NCBI GenBank assembly: GCA_037367405.1
Contig: JAZKJV010002324.1
Span: 62,001-126,000, forward strand
Reading direction: 5' to 3'
From: Ottelia alismoides
Taxonomy: Eukaryota; Streptophyta; Magnoliopsida; Alismatales; Hydrocharitaceae
Length of the DNA: 64,000 nt
The position numbers and the translations under genes were made by a program. Position 1 is the stretch's first letter; every line of letters begins with the position of its first letter. The notes under the pieces were generated by a model. It saw only the letters and a list, made by a program, of their open reading frames with translations, was not told where the DNA came from and made no database searches. Positions 15,381-23,469 of this stretch are shown here, piece by piece.

Positions 15381-16727
15381 TCAACGCAGATTCACGCGGG
15401 CTGGAAGCCACAGGGCGATTTCGGGGAAGACGGTGATGAGCAGCGCGGCCGCCACCATGATCAGCACGAACGGCGTGACCGACCGGTAGATGTCGCTCAG
15501 CTGGATTTCCTTGGGCGCGAGGCCGCGCATCAGGAACAGGTTGTAGCCGAAGGGCGGTGTCAGGTACGCGATCTGGCAGGTGATGGTGTAGAGCACGCCG
15601 TACCAGATGAGCACGTTGTCGATGCCGAGGTCCAGCGTCTTCACGAGCGGCACGTACAGCGGCGCCACGATGACCAGCATGGCCGTGTCGTCCAGGAACA
15701 TGCCCATCACCAGGAAGGACAGCTGCATCATCAGCAGCACCTCCCACGGGGACAGCTCCCAGTCGGTGATGAACAGGCTCTCGATGGCGCGCACCGCGCC
15801 AATGCCGTCGAAGATGGCGCCGAAGGCCAGCGCGGCCAGGATGATCCACAGGAACATGCACGACACCAGCAGCGTGTTCCGTACCGCGCCGTGGAGCACG
15901 GCGCGTGTCAGCCGGCGCTTCCACAGGGCAGCGAGCGTCGCGGCCGTCGCGCCCACCGCCGAGCTCTCGACAAGGCTGGTGACCCCCATCAGGAACAGGC
16001 CGGTCATGAAGAAGAAGATGAGGAAGGGAATGAGACCGGCCCGCAGCAGCCGGATCTTCTCCGCCCGCGGCATGTTGAGTTCCTCGTCGGACACCGTGGG
16101 CGCGAGGTGCGGCTGCAGGTGGCAGCGCACCATGATGTAGATGACGAACATCGCGGCCATCATCAGACCCGGCAGGGCGCCCGCCAGCCACAGCTGACTC
16201 ACGGGCTGGCGGGCGATCATCCCGTACAGCACCAGGACCACCGAGGGCGGCACGAGAATGCCGAGTGTGGACCCGCCCTGCACGACGCCGGTGACCATGA
16301 TCTTGTCGTAGCCCCGCCGCAGCATCTCGGGCAGCGCGATGGACGCGCCGATGGCCATGCCCGCCACGCTGAGCCCGTTCATCGCGGAGATCAGCACCAT
16401 GAGCACGATCGTGCCGATGGCCAGCCCGCCGCGCAGCCGTCCGAACCAGATGTGGAAGGCCCGGTAGAGATCCTCGGCGATGCCCGACTCGGACATGATG
16501 TAGCCCATGTAGATGAACAGGGGCAGCGTGAGCATCGGGAACCAGTTGAACAGCCGCCACGCCGCGCTGTAGGGCATCTCGATGGCGCCGTCGCCGTACA
16601 GCAGCATGGCCGCGCCCGAGGCGACGAAACCGATGGCGGCAAACACGCGCTGGCCCGTGAGCAGCATCAGCAGCATGGTCGCGAACATCAGGAGCGCGAC
16701 CATCTCATGGCTCAAGTCGAGGTTCAT
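15381..16727 (-). CDS. TRAP transporter large permease, DctM family
   Basis: A 448-residue polytopic membrane protein with about 12-13 hydrophobic segments, the size of DctM subunits. It carries the family segments around LTLPLFIYMGYIMSESGIA, GGSTLGILVPPSVVLVLYG and the C-terminal TPPFGYNLFLMRG. This subunit carries the sodium-coupled transport path. Its ATG overlaps the dctQ stop by four bases, so it is coupled to the small permease; the binding-protein gene follows after 38 bases. Confidence 0.9.
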   Translation of the reverse strand: MNLDLSHEMVALLMFATMLLMLLTGQRVFAAIGFVASGAAMLLYGDGAIEMPYSAAWRLFNWFPMLTLPLFIYMGYIMSESGIAEDLYRAFHIWFGRLRGGLAIGTIVLMVLISAMNGLSVAGMAIGASIALPEMLRRGYDKIMVTGVVQGGSTLGILVPPSVVLVLYGMIARQPVSQLWLAGALPGLMMAAMFVIYIMVRCHLQPHLAPTVSDEELNMPRAEKIRLLRAGLIPFLIFFFMTGLFLMGVTSLVESSAVGATAATLAALWKRRLTRAVLHGAVRNTLLVSCMFLWIILAALAFGAIFDGIGAVRAIESLFITDWELSPWEVLLMMQLSFLVMGMFLDDTAMLVIVAPLYVPLVKTLDLGIDNVLIWYGVLYTITCQIAYLTPPFGYNLFLMRGLAPKEIQLSDIYRSVTPFVLIMVAAALLITVFPEIALWLPARVNLR

Positions 16728-17275
16728 CGGATGTCCGCCCCGCGCCAGACGGCGAAGTCCTTGAAGATGAGAGACACGGCCTGGAGGATCATCAGCACGA
16801 TGGCCGCGGCCATGAAGACCTTGATGGGGATCACCGACGGGTTCCACATGGAGAACAGCCGCTGGTCGATCTCGACGGAGTACTGGAGGGACGAGACGGC
16901 GCCCCAGAGCAGGATCGCCAGGTAGAAGAGCATGCAGGCACTGGTCACCATGTCCATCATCGCGCGGCCCCGCACGCCCAGGCGTTCGTAGAGGATGTCC
17001 ATCCGGACATGCGCGCCCTCGCGCAGCGAGTAGGCACCGCCGCCGAAGTAGTAGGCCGCGAGCGTGAACTGCGCGAACTCGATGGGCCAGTGCTGCGGCA
17101 TCTTCACGATGTTGCGCGTGACGGCATCGAGCAGGAGCACGCCGATCATGAGGAACACCATGTACATGCAGACGAGGCCGATGGCGCCGCTCACGGCGTC
17201 GACCCAGCGCACGTAGACGCGGAAAGGCGCGGGCATGCGCCGCGCGGTTGCGGACGGGTGTGCTGCGGTACTCAT
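16724..17275 (-). CDS. TRAP transporter small permease, DctQ family
   Basis: A 183-residue membrane protein with four hydrophobic helices (about residues 28-50, 70-90, 108-130 and 152-172), as expected for DctQ. Between helices it has Glu-Gly-Ala-His-Val-Arg-Met-Asp, the conserved EGxHVRxD signature of the family. It forms the membrane complex with DctM. The gene begins with ATGA on the stop of the DeoR regulator, so regulator, both permeases and the binding protein form one operon in the order deoR-dctQ-dctM-dctP. Confidence 0.88.
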   Translation of the reverse strand: MSTAAHPSATARRMPAPFRVYVRWVDAVSGAIGLVCMYMVFLMIGVLLLDAVTRNIVKMPQHWPIEFAQFTLAAYYFGGGAYSLREGAHVRMDILYERLGVRGRAMMDMVTSACMLFYLAILLWGAVSSLQYSVEIDQRLFSMWNPSVIPIKVFMAAAIVLMILQAVSLIFKDFAVWRGADIR

Positions 17276-18042
17276 GCCATACGGACTCCGGTCGCGGCCA
17301 GGACATCGCGCAGAGGTGCCGGCGGCGCGGCCTCGCTCACCAGCAGATCTATCCGGTGCAGCGGACAGACGATGTGCGCCGCCTCGCGCCCGAACTTGCT
17401 CGAGTCCGCCAGAACGATGCATTCCCGGGCGGCATCTAGCATGGCGCGCGCCACCTCGCACTCCGCCGCATCGGCATCCATCGCGCCATGGGCGGCATCG
17501 ATGGCCGCGACCGTGATCACGGCGCGCCGCGCCCGGAACCGCGCGACTTCTCGCACCGTGGCCGCGCCGACCGTCTGCCCGTTTGCCGGGACGTACTGCC
17601 CCCCGAGCAGGTGCACCCGAACGTTCGCGCCGAGCCGGCGCGCGACATCGACGGAGTTGGTGACGACGGTGAGATCGGGCACTTCGGCGAGGGCCTCGGC
17701 ACAGGCGAGCGTGGTGGAGCCGGTGTCCATGAAGAGCGTGTCACCGGGCTGCACGACGGCCGCGACGCGCGCCGCGATGTCGCGCTTGGCCTCGGCATTC
17801 AGCGCAATGCGCTGGGCCAGGCTGCCCTCGACCGCGATGCGCGGCGGGGCGGCGCCACCGTGGGTCTTCTCCACGAGACCCGCGCGGTCCAGGGCGACGA
17901 GATCGCGCCGGATGGTTTCGGCCGACACACGGAAGGCGTGCGCCAGCTGTTCCACGGACACGTGCCCGCTGCCGCGGACATTGGCCGCGATCGCGCGCTG
18001 CCGCTGGCGGGGATTGCGCCGCACGACGTCCAACTCGTCCAC
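17272..18042 (-). CDS. DeoR/GlpR-family transcriptional repressor
   Basis: A 256-residue DeoR-type regulator. Residues about 10-65 form the helix-turn-helix (RQRQRAIAANV, then SVEQLAHAFRVSAETIRRDLVALDRAGLV and the THGGA turn). The rest is the sugar-phosphate sensing domain, with FMDTGSTT and VVTNSVDVARRL marking the ligand pocket. GlpR-type members bind phosphorylated sugars or polyols and release DNA. The start is GTG at 18042, about 30 bases after the predicted transcript start. It heads the TRAP operon and diverges from the oxidoreductase/kinase operon, so it most likely controls both, through the two matching operators between them. Confidence 0.88.
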   Translation of the reverse strand: MDELDVVRRNPRQRQRAIAANVRGSGHVSVEQLAHAFRVSAETIRRDLVALDRAGLVEKTHGGAAPPRIAVEGSLAQRIALNAEAKRDIAARVAAVVQPGDTLFMDTGSTTLACAEALAEVPDLTVVTNSVDVARRLGANVRVHLLGGQYVPANGQTVGAATVREVARFRARRAVITVAAIDAAHGAMDADAAECEVARAMLDAARECIVLADSSKFGREAAHIVCPLHRIDLLVSEAAPPAPLRDVLAATGVRMA

Positions 18043-18078
18043 GTGCGCCGAGCCCCCGTTCGGATTGGTGATGACCCG

Positions 18079-18108
18079 ATCTTATGGAGGTCTTGACGAC
18101 CGAGTCAA
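18079..18108 (-). promoter_or_regulatory. Sigma-70 promoter of the deoR-TRAP operon with internal operator
   Basis: On the minus strand TTGACT (18103-18108) and TAAGAT (18079-18084) are 18 bases apart. The spacer contains GGTCGTCAAGACC (18089-18101), which matches the half-site of the palindrome at the divergent start codon. Repressor bound here would block this promoter. Confidence 0.6.
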
Positions 18109-18141
18109 CAAAACTTTTGTGGATTCGGCCAATACGCTCTC

Positions 18142-18164
18142 TATAATCGGTCGTCATGACGACC
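18142..18164 (+). promoter_or_regulatory. Perfect -10 box and 16-base palindromic operator over the start codon
   Basis: TATAAT at 18142-18147 is a consensus -10 element. The perfect palindrome GGTCGTCATGACGACC at 18149-18164 is centred on the ATG at 18156 and covers the predicted transcript start. It shares GGTCGTCA with the operator inside the opposite promoter, so both are probably DeoR-family repressor sites. Confidence 0.6.
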
Positions 18165-19676
18165 ACGCTGCCCACGGATGACCATTCGGGCTCGGCCGGC
18201 GCCAGCGCGGGGCGTACAGCGCCCCACGCCAGTGCGCCCCACCCGGGCGGCCGAGGCACGCCCGGCCGGTTCGACGTGGCCGTGGTCGGAGCGGGGGTCG
18301 TGGGAGCGGCTGTCGCCCGGCGCTTCCAGCTCGCCGGGGCGAGGGTCGTGGTGATCGAGGCCGCGTCCGAGGTGCTCGATGGCGCCTCGAAGGGCAACAG
18401 CGGCATCCTCCACACGGGCTTCGACGCACCGGTCGACAGCCTCGAGGCGCGGTGCATCGCCGCGGGGCGCGAGGAGTACCTCGCCATCCACGAGTCGCTG
18501 GGCCTGCCGCTCCTGCGGACCGGCGCTCTGGTGCTCGCCTGGGATGACGAACAGGCTGCCCGGCTTCCGGAACTGCTCGCTCAGGCGCACGCCAACGGCG
18601 TCGGCGACGCGGGTCTGATGAGCGCCATCGAGGTCCGCGCGCTGGAACCCGCGCTGGCCGCCGGCGTGAGGGGCGCGCTGCGCGTGCCCGGCGAAGCCAT
18701 CATCGACCCGTGGTCCGCAGCCCATGCGTACCTGCTGCAGGCGTTGGGCAACGGCGCGTCGTTGTGGCGGAGCGCGCCGCTCACCGCCGCGCGGTGGAGC
18801 GGCGGCGAGTGGGAGCTCGACACCGGCGCCGGCCCGCTGCGCGCCGGCCGGGTGGTGCTGTGCGCCGGCCTGCACGGCGACACCGTGGAGCGTCTGTTCT
18901 GGCCGGACGCGAGCTTCAGCATCCGGCCTCGCAAGGGCCAGTTCGTGGTCTACGACACGCCGGCCGCCCGGCTCGCGCGCCACATCCTCCTGCCGGTGCC
19001 GACAGCCGTGACCAAGGGGATCGTCATCTGCCGCACGGCCTGGGGCAAGCTGCTGGTCGGTCCCACGGCGGAAGAACAGGACAGCCGCACGGAAGCGGCC
19101 ACGGACCCCGCGACGCTGCGCGCGCTGATGGCCCGCGGCGAACAGATCCTTCCCGGGCTTGCCGGTCAGCGCGTGGTGGCCACCTACGCCGGGCTTCGGC
19201 CGGCCACCGAACGGAAGGAGTACCGCATCCGCCACGATGCCGAACGCGGACTGCTCTCCATCGGTGGCATCCGCTCCACCGGCCTGAGCGCCGCGCTGGG
19301 GATCGCACGGCACGCGGCGGCACTGCTGGAATCCGCACCATCGTCCGCCCGCGACATGGCGACCCCGCGCGTGCCGTGGCTGGCCGAAGACCCCGACGAT
19401 CCTGGCATCCCCCGGCGGGACTGGGCGCAACCGGGGCACGGCGGCATCGTGTGCCACTGCGAGCTGGTGACCCGGCGGGAGGTGCTCTCGGCCCTCGAAG
19501 GCCCGCTCGCCGCCACGACGCTCGCGGGGCTCAAGCGCCGCACCCGCGTGACCATGGGACGCTGCCAGGGCTTCAACTGTCTGGCCGAAGTCGCGGCCCT
19601 CACCCGCGGTCGGCTCGACCCGCCGGTCGGGGAAGCCCTCGCCGCAGCGCCCGGGAACGGCCATGACGGCCCCTGA
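18156..19676 (+). CDS. FAD-dependent glycerol-3-phosphate dehydrogenase-like protein with BFD [2Fe-2S] domain
   Basis: A 506-residue flavoprotein of the GlpA/GlpO type. After a 37-residue low-complexity lead (Gly, Ser, Ala, His) comes the FAD Rossmann motif VAVVGAGVVGAAVARRF; the glycerol-phosphate dehydrogenase-like DAO domain runs to about residue 390 (KGNSGILHTGF, RPRKGQFVVYD, YAGLRPATERKEYRI). The C-terminus is a BFD-like iron-sulfur domain with CHC at about 430 and a C-x4-C pair (RCQGFNC) near 470. In GlpA such a domain serves electron transfer. The natural substrate is not certain. The next gene begins inside its 3' end (14-base overlap). Confidence 0.8.
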   Translation: MTTTLPTDDHSGSAGASAGRTAPHASAPHPGGRGTPGRFDVAVVGAGVVGAAVARRFQLAGARVVVIEAASEVLDGASKGNSGILHTGFDAPVDSLEARCIAAGREEYLAIHESLGLPLLRTGALVLAWDDEQAARLPELLAQAHANGVGDAGLMSAIEVRALEPALAAGVRGALRVPGEAIIDPWSAAHAYLLQALGNGASLWRSAPLTAARWSGGEWELDTGAGPLRAGRVVLCAGLHGDTVERLFWPDASFSIRPRKGQFVVYDTPAARLARHILLPVPTAVTKGIVICRTAWGKLLVGPTAEEQDSRTEAATDPATLRALMARGEQILPGLAGQRVVATYAGLRPATERKEYRIRHDAERGLLSIGGIRSTGLSAALGIARHAAALLESAPSSARDMATPRVPWLAEDPDDPGIPRRDWAQPGHGGIVCHCELVTRREVLSALEGPLAATTLAGLKRRTRVTMGRCQGFNCLAEVAALTRGRLDPPVGEALAAAPGNGHDGP

Positions 19677-20946
19677 TCGGGCGGGCGCCGGGTCGCCACG
19701 CTCGTCGCCTGTCGATTGCGAGGTCGCGGTCGTCGGTGGCGGACCCGCCGGTCTGTCCGCCGCGACCGAACTCGCCCGGCAGGGCATCGACGTCCTCGTG
19801 CTGGAACGCCAGGCCGAAGCCGGCGGCATTCCCCGGCACTGCGGCCACCCTCCGTTCGGCATGCGCGAGTTCGGCCGCGTGCTGCCCGGACCGGAGTACG
19901 CGAAACGGCTCGTGGCGCGCGCGGAAGCGGCAGGCGTGCGCTTTCTGCGGCCCGCCTCGGTGGTGGCCCTGCACCCCGGCGGCGAAGTCGCCCTCACCAC
20001 CGACGCCGGCCTCGCACGCCTGTCCGCTCGTGCCGTCCTTCTGGCCACGGGCGTGCGCGAGACCACCCGGGCCGGCCGCCTCATCGGCGGCACCAAGCCG
20101 GCGGGCGTGATGAACACGGGCGCACTGCAGGCGCTCGTCTATCTGGCGAAGCAGGCTCCCTTCCGCCGCCCGGTCATCCTGGGTTCCGAACTCGTCTCCT
20201 TCTCGGCGCTGCTCACCTGCCGCCACGCCGGTATCCGCCCCGTGGCGATGGTGGAGCCCGGACCCCGCCCGCTGGCCTGGCGCGCGTCTACGCTTCTGCC
20301 GCGAGTGCTCGGTGTGGCCTGCCATTTCGGGACCCAGGTGGAGGCGGTATCGGGCGCGGAGCGGGTCGAGGCTGTCGTCCTGCGCACGGGCACACGGTTA
20401 TGGGAGCTCGCCGCCGACGGACTGATAGTGAGCGGCGGCTTCGTTCCGGAAGCAAGCCTGATCGAAGCCTCGCATCTCGCCTTGGACCCGGGCACGGGCG
20501 GGCCGGTGGTCGATGCCTTCGGCCGCTGCTCCGATCCGGCGTACTTCGCAGCGGGCAACCTGCTGCGTCCCGTGGAGACCGCCGGCTGGAGCTGGGCGGA
20601 GGGCAAGGCCGTGGCAGGCGCGATCGTTCAGGCGCTTCGCTCGCGCCTGCCCGACCCGTCGGAGGCGGTGGCGCTCGCGGGCGAGGGCGCCGCTCTCAAG
20701 TACCTCATGCCGCAACGTCTGACACCGGCCTCGGACGCCGGGCTGCAGGCGCTGCAGCTGCGCGTGTCGCGACCGGTGGCCGGAACGCTCAGCCTGCGCC
20801 ACGACGGCCGCGAGTTGTGGCGACGGCCGTTGCGGGCCCTGCCGGAGCGGCGCATCGTCGTTCCGCTGGACGTCCTGCGCCGCGCTGCGAGCGCCGCCGG
20901 GTCGCCGGCGCGACTGACCGTTCACCTCGAGGAGGCCGCCTCGTGA
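19663..20946 (+). CDS. FAD/NAD(P)-dependent oxidoreductase, partner of the preceding dehydrogenase
   Basis: A 427-residue pyridine nucleotide-disulfide-type flavoprotein. The FAD motif is VAVVGGGPAGLSAATELARQG (about residues 21-41), followed by an ALLATGVRET-type second motif and the C-terminal FAD-binding segment with Tyr-Phe-Ala-Ala-Gly-Asn. It resembles the small flavoprotein that accompanies BFD-containing GlpA-like subunits in dehydrogenase complexes. It overlaps the upstream gene by 14 bases and the downstream kinase by four (GTGA), so the three products are made together. The first 18 residues are a non-conserved lead, so the true start could be slightly downstream. Confidence 0.72.
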   Translation: MTAPDRAGAGSPRSSPVDCEVAVVGGGPAGLSAATELARQGIDVLVLERQAEAGGIPRHCGHPPFGMREFGRVLPGPEYAKRLVARAEAAGVRFLRPASVVALHPGGEVALTTDAGLARLSARAVLLATGVRETTRAGRLIGGTKPAGVMNTGALQALVYLAKQAPFRRPVILGSELVSFSALLTCRHAGIRPVAMVEPGPRPLAWRASTLLPRVLGVACHFGTQVEAVSGAERVEAVVLRTGTRLWELAADGLIVSGGFVPEASLIEASHLALDPGTGGPVVDAFGRCSDPAYFAAGNLLRPVETAGWSWAEGKAVAGAIVQALRSRLPDPSEAVALAGEGAALKYLMPQRLTPASDAGLQALQLRVSRPVAGTLSLRHDGRELWRRPLRALPERRIVVPLDVLRRAASAAGSPARLTVHLEEAAS

Positions 20947-22439
20947 GCATTCTCGCGCTCGACCAGGGCACCACCTCGACCCGCGCGCTGTGGTTCGAGG
21001 ACGATGCGCCGCCTCGCCCGATCTTCTCCGCGCGGCACGGGCAGCGCCACCCGCATGCAGGCTGGGTCGAGCACGACCCGCTGGAGATCCTGGCGCATCT
21101 GCGCGCGGCACTGGACAGCGCGGCCGCGCTGCCCGTGGCCGCCGTCGGCCTCGACAATCAGGGCGAGAGCTGTCTCGCGTGGGATGCGGTCACGGGCCGG
21201 CCGGTGAGCCCGGTCCTGGTATGGCAGGACACGCGGACCGAGTCCGATCTCGATGCCCTGCGCGCGCAGGGTGCCGAGGCGCTCGTGCGCGGCCGCACCG
21301 GCTTGCCGCTCGACAGCTATTTCTCCGCGTCCAAGCTCGGCTGGATCCTGCGCCACCTCCCCGAGGCGCAGGCACTGCTCGCGCAGGGGCGCCTCCGGCT
21401 CGGCACCACCGACGCGTTCTTTCTGCAGCACCTCACCGGCCGCGCAGTGACGGACCTCACCACCGCGTCGCGCACCGGGCTGATGGATCTGCGGCGCGGC
21501 GCGTGGGACACGGATCTGTGCGCCCTGCACGGCGTGCCGATCGAGTCTCTCCCGCCCATCGTGCCCACGACCGGGGATTTCGGCAGTGTGGCCGTCGGCG
21601 GGCGGGCCGTACCGCTCACGGCCAGCGTCGTGGACCAGCAGGCCGCGTTGCACGGCCACGGCTGCCGCGTGCGGGGCGACATCAAGATCACGTTCGGCAC
21701 CGGCGCATTCGCGCTGGTCGTGGCGGGGTCATCCCCGGATACCGTCCCCACAACGCCGTCGTCCGGTCCGCCAGGGACCCCCGGGATCGCACCGGAACCT
21801 CCCGACGGTCTGCTGCCCACCGTGGCCTGGCACAAGTCGGGCGAGTCACCCGCGTACGCGCTGGACGGGGGCGTGCAGACGGCATCGGCCGCGCTCGACT
21901 GGGCCGGATCGCTCGGGCTCTATGACCACATGGACCGGATCGGTGCGTTTGGCCACCCGTGTCAGGCGAGCCGCGGCCTGGTGTTCGTCCCGGCGCTGGC
22001 CGGGCTGGCCTGTCCCCACTGGGACAAGCGGGCACGCGCGGCGTGGTTCGGACTCGACCTCGCCACGACCCGGGCGGACCTCGTCCAGGCCGTCCTCGAG
22101 GGCGTCGCCTTCCGCACGGCGGAGGTCGTGGACGCGATGGCGGCGCGGCTGCCGCTGTCGCCGGTGATCCCGGTGGATGGCGGCATGAGCGCCAACCCGT
22201 GGTTCACGCAGTTTCTCTGCGATGCGCTCGGGCGCGCCATCCGGGTGTCCGACGAGGCCGAACTCACCGCCCGCGGCTGCGCCGAGCTGGCTGCGCACGG
22301 CGCCGGTCGGAAGCTGCCTTCCTCTCCCGGCGGACGTGTGCTGTCTCCGCGCGCGCTTCCGTCCGGTGCAAAGGACCGCTTTGCCGCAGCCGTCGCCGCC
22401 GTGCGCGCCTATCCGGCTGCAGGGCCGGACCAGACCTGA
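20943..22439 (+). CDS. FGGY-family carbohydrate/polyol kinase, glycerol kinase-like
   Basis: A 498-residue FGGY kinase. The N-terminal ATP-site loop ILALDQGTTSTRALWF and the VGLDNQGESCLAWD segment are those of glycerol kinase-type enzymes; the second domain has ITFGTGAFALV and the VDGGMSANPWFTQFLCD adenosine motif. It phosphorylates a polyol or sugar, probably the compound whose phosphate is then oxidised by the two flavoproteins upstream. A 25-residue Pro/Ser/Thr-rich insert (about residues 262-286) is unusual. GTG start, overlapping the previous stop (GTGA). Glycerol, erythritol or another polyol are all possible substrates. Confidence 0.82.
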   Translation: MSILALDQGTTSTRALWFEDDAPPRPIFSARHGQRHPHAGWVEHDPLEILAHLRAALDSAAALPVAAVGLDNQGESCLAWDAVTGRPVSPVLVWQDTRTESDLDALRAQGAEALVRGRTGLPLDSYFSASKLGWILRHLPEAQALLAQGRLRLGTTDAFFLQHLTGRAVTDLTTASRTGLMDLRRGAWDTDLCALHGVPIESLPPIVPTTGDFGSVAVGGRAVPLTASVVDQQAALHGHGCRVRGDIKITFGTGAFALVVAGSSPDTVPTTPSSGPPGTPGIAPEPPDGLLPTVAWHKSGESPAYALDGGVQTASAALDWAGSLGLYDHMDRIGAFGHPCQASRGLVFVPALAGLACPHWDKRARAAWFGLDLATTRADLVQAVLEGVAFRTAEVVDAMAARLPLSPVIPVDGGMSANPWFTQFLCDALGRAIRVSDEAELTARGCAELAAHGAGRKLPSSPGGRVLSPRALPSGAKDRFAAAVAAVRAYPAAGPDQT

Positions 22440-22585
22440 ACGGAACCAGCATCGCCGGGGCGCGGGCGATCGTGGAATACCCCGGAAGACCGACCAACGG
22501 AAGCGCCGTTTGCCGAACATCGGGAACCCTCCGCGTCCGGAGCCGTTCTTGTGGCCGCGGGGCCCCATCCCGTATCGTTGGGCCC

Positions 22586-23380
22586 ATGCGCCACGCTCTC
22601 CTCATTGCCCTGGCTTCGGTGTGCCTGTCCGGCCCGGCGACCGCCGAAGAACCCGTCGACGTCTGGCCGATGGTGCAGTCGAGCCTCTTCGGTACGCGCC
22701 CCATCGCGACGGCCGGCCCCGAACTCGTGCTGATGATCCCGGCCCGTGCCGAAGACGCCGCGGTCGTGCCGGTGACCATCCTGACCCGGCCGCGTCCGGA
22801 GATGGAGCCGCCCCGCAAGCTCTACCTGTTCATCGATCGCAATCCGTCGCCGGTGGCAGCCATGTTCGAATTCGGCGACGCGGCCGGCAGTGTCGAGATC
22901 GAGACCCGCGTGCGGGTGGAAACCAACAGCCCGGTGCGCGTGGTGGCCGAGTTCGCCGACGGTTCGCTCAGCATGACCACGAAGTTCATCGAGGCCGCCG
23001 GTGGCTGCTCCGCCCCCGGCAACAGGCGCGCGGGGGACGAGGCTGCGCTCGGCCGCATGCGCTGGCAACTGCCCGACACCGTCCGGCCGGACATCCCCAA
23101 CCCGGTCACGCTCCTCATCCGCCATCCGAACACGTCGGGTCTCGCCGTCGACCAGTCCTCGCGGGTGATCGAGACGCCACAGTTCGTCCGGACCGTACGC
23201 GTCCTGTGGCGGAACCGGCTCGTGATGTCGGCGAATGTGGACTTCTCCATCAGCGAGAACCCGGCGTTCCGCTTCGCATTTCTTCCCGACGGCGAGGGCA
23301 CGCTGAGCGCCGAGGTCGTGGACTCCAGCGAACTGAAGTTCGAGAGCAGCGTGCCGGTCGCGGGCGAGCCCCGGCGGTAA
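22586..23380 (+). CDS. SoxYZ-like carrier protein (quinoprotein dehydrogenase-associated type)
   Basis: A 264-residue exported protein: signal peptide to about residue 20 (Ala-Thr-Ala cleavage), a SoxY-like domain (about 25-145) and a SoxZ-like domain (about 160-262). The SoxY part ends with Ala-Gly-Gly-Cys-Ser, the position of the SoxY carrier cysteine that holds the substrate on a swinging arm. Fused SoxY-SoxZ proteins of this size usually accompany PQQ-dependent dehydrogenases and a zinc metallohydrolase rather than thiosulfate oxidation; neither is in this window. The start is the ATG at 22586 before the signal peptide. A lone gene on its own transcript, about 146 bases after the kinase. 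Confidence 0.72.
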   Translation: MRHALLIALASVCLSGPATAEEPVDVWPMVQSSLFGTRPIATAGPELVLMIPARAEDAAVVPVTILTRPRPEMEPPRKLYLFIDRNPSPVAAMFEFGDAAGSVEIETRVRVETNSPVRVVAEFADGSLSMTTKFIEAAGGCSAPGNRRAGDEAALGRMRWQLPDTVRPDIPNPVTLLIRHPNTSGLAVDQSSRVIETPQFVRTVRVLWRNRLVMSANVDFSISENPAFRFAFLPDGEGTLSAEVVDSSELKFESSVPVAGEPRR

Positions 23381-23469
23381 GGGCCGGCGGCGCGGCGTCA
23401 AGCCTGCGCGGGCCGTGCCGATAAGCCGGGATGCGGCCATGAGGGCCGCTTCGCTCGGGGCCCACCACC

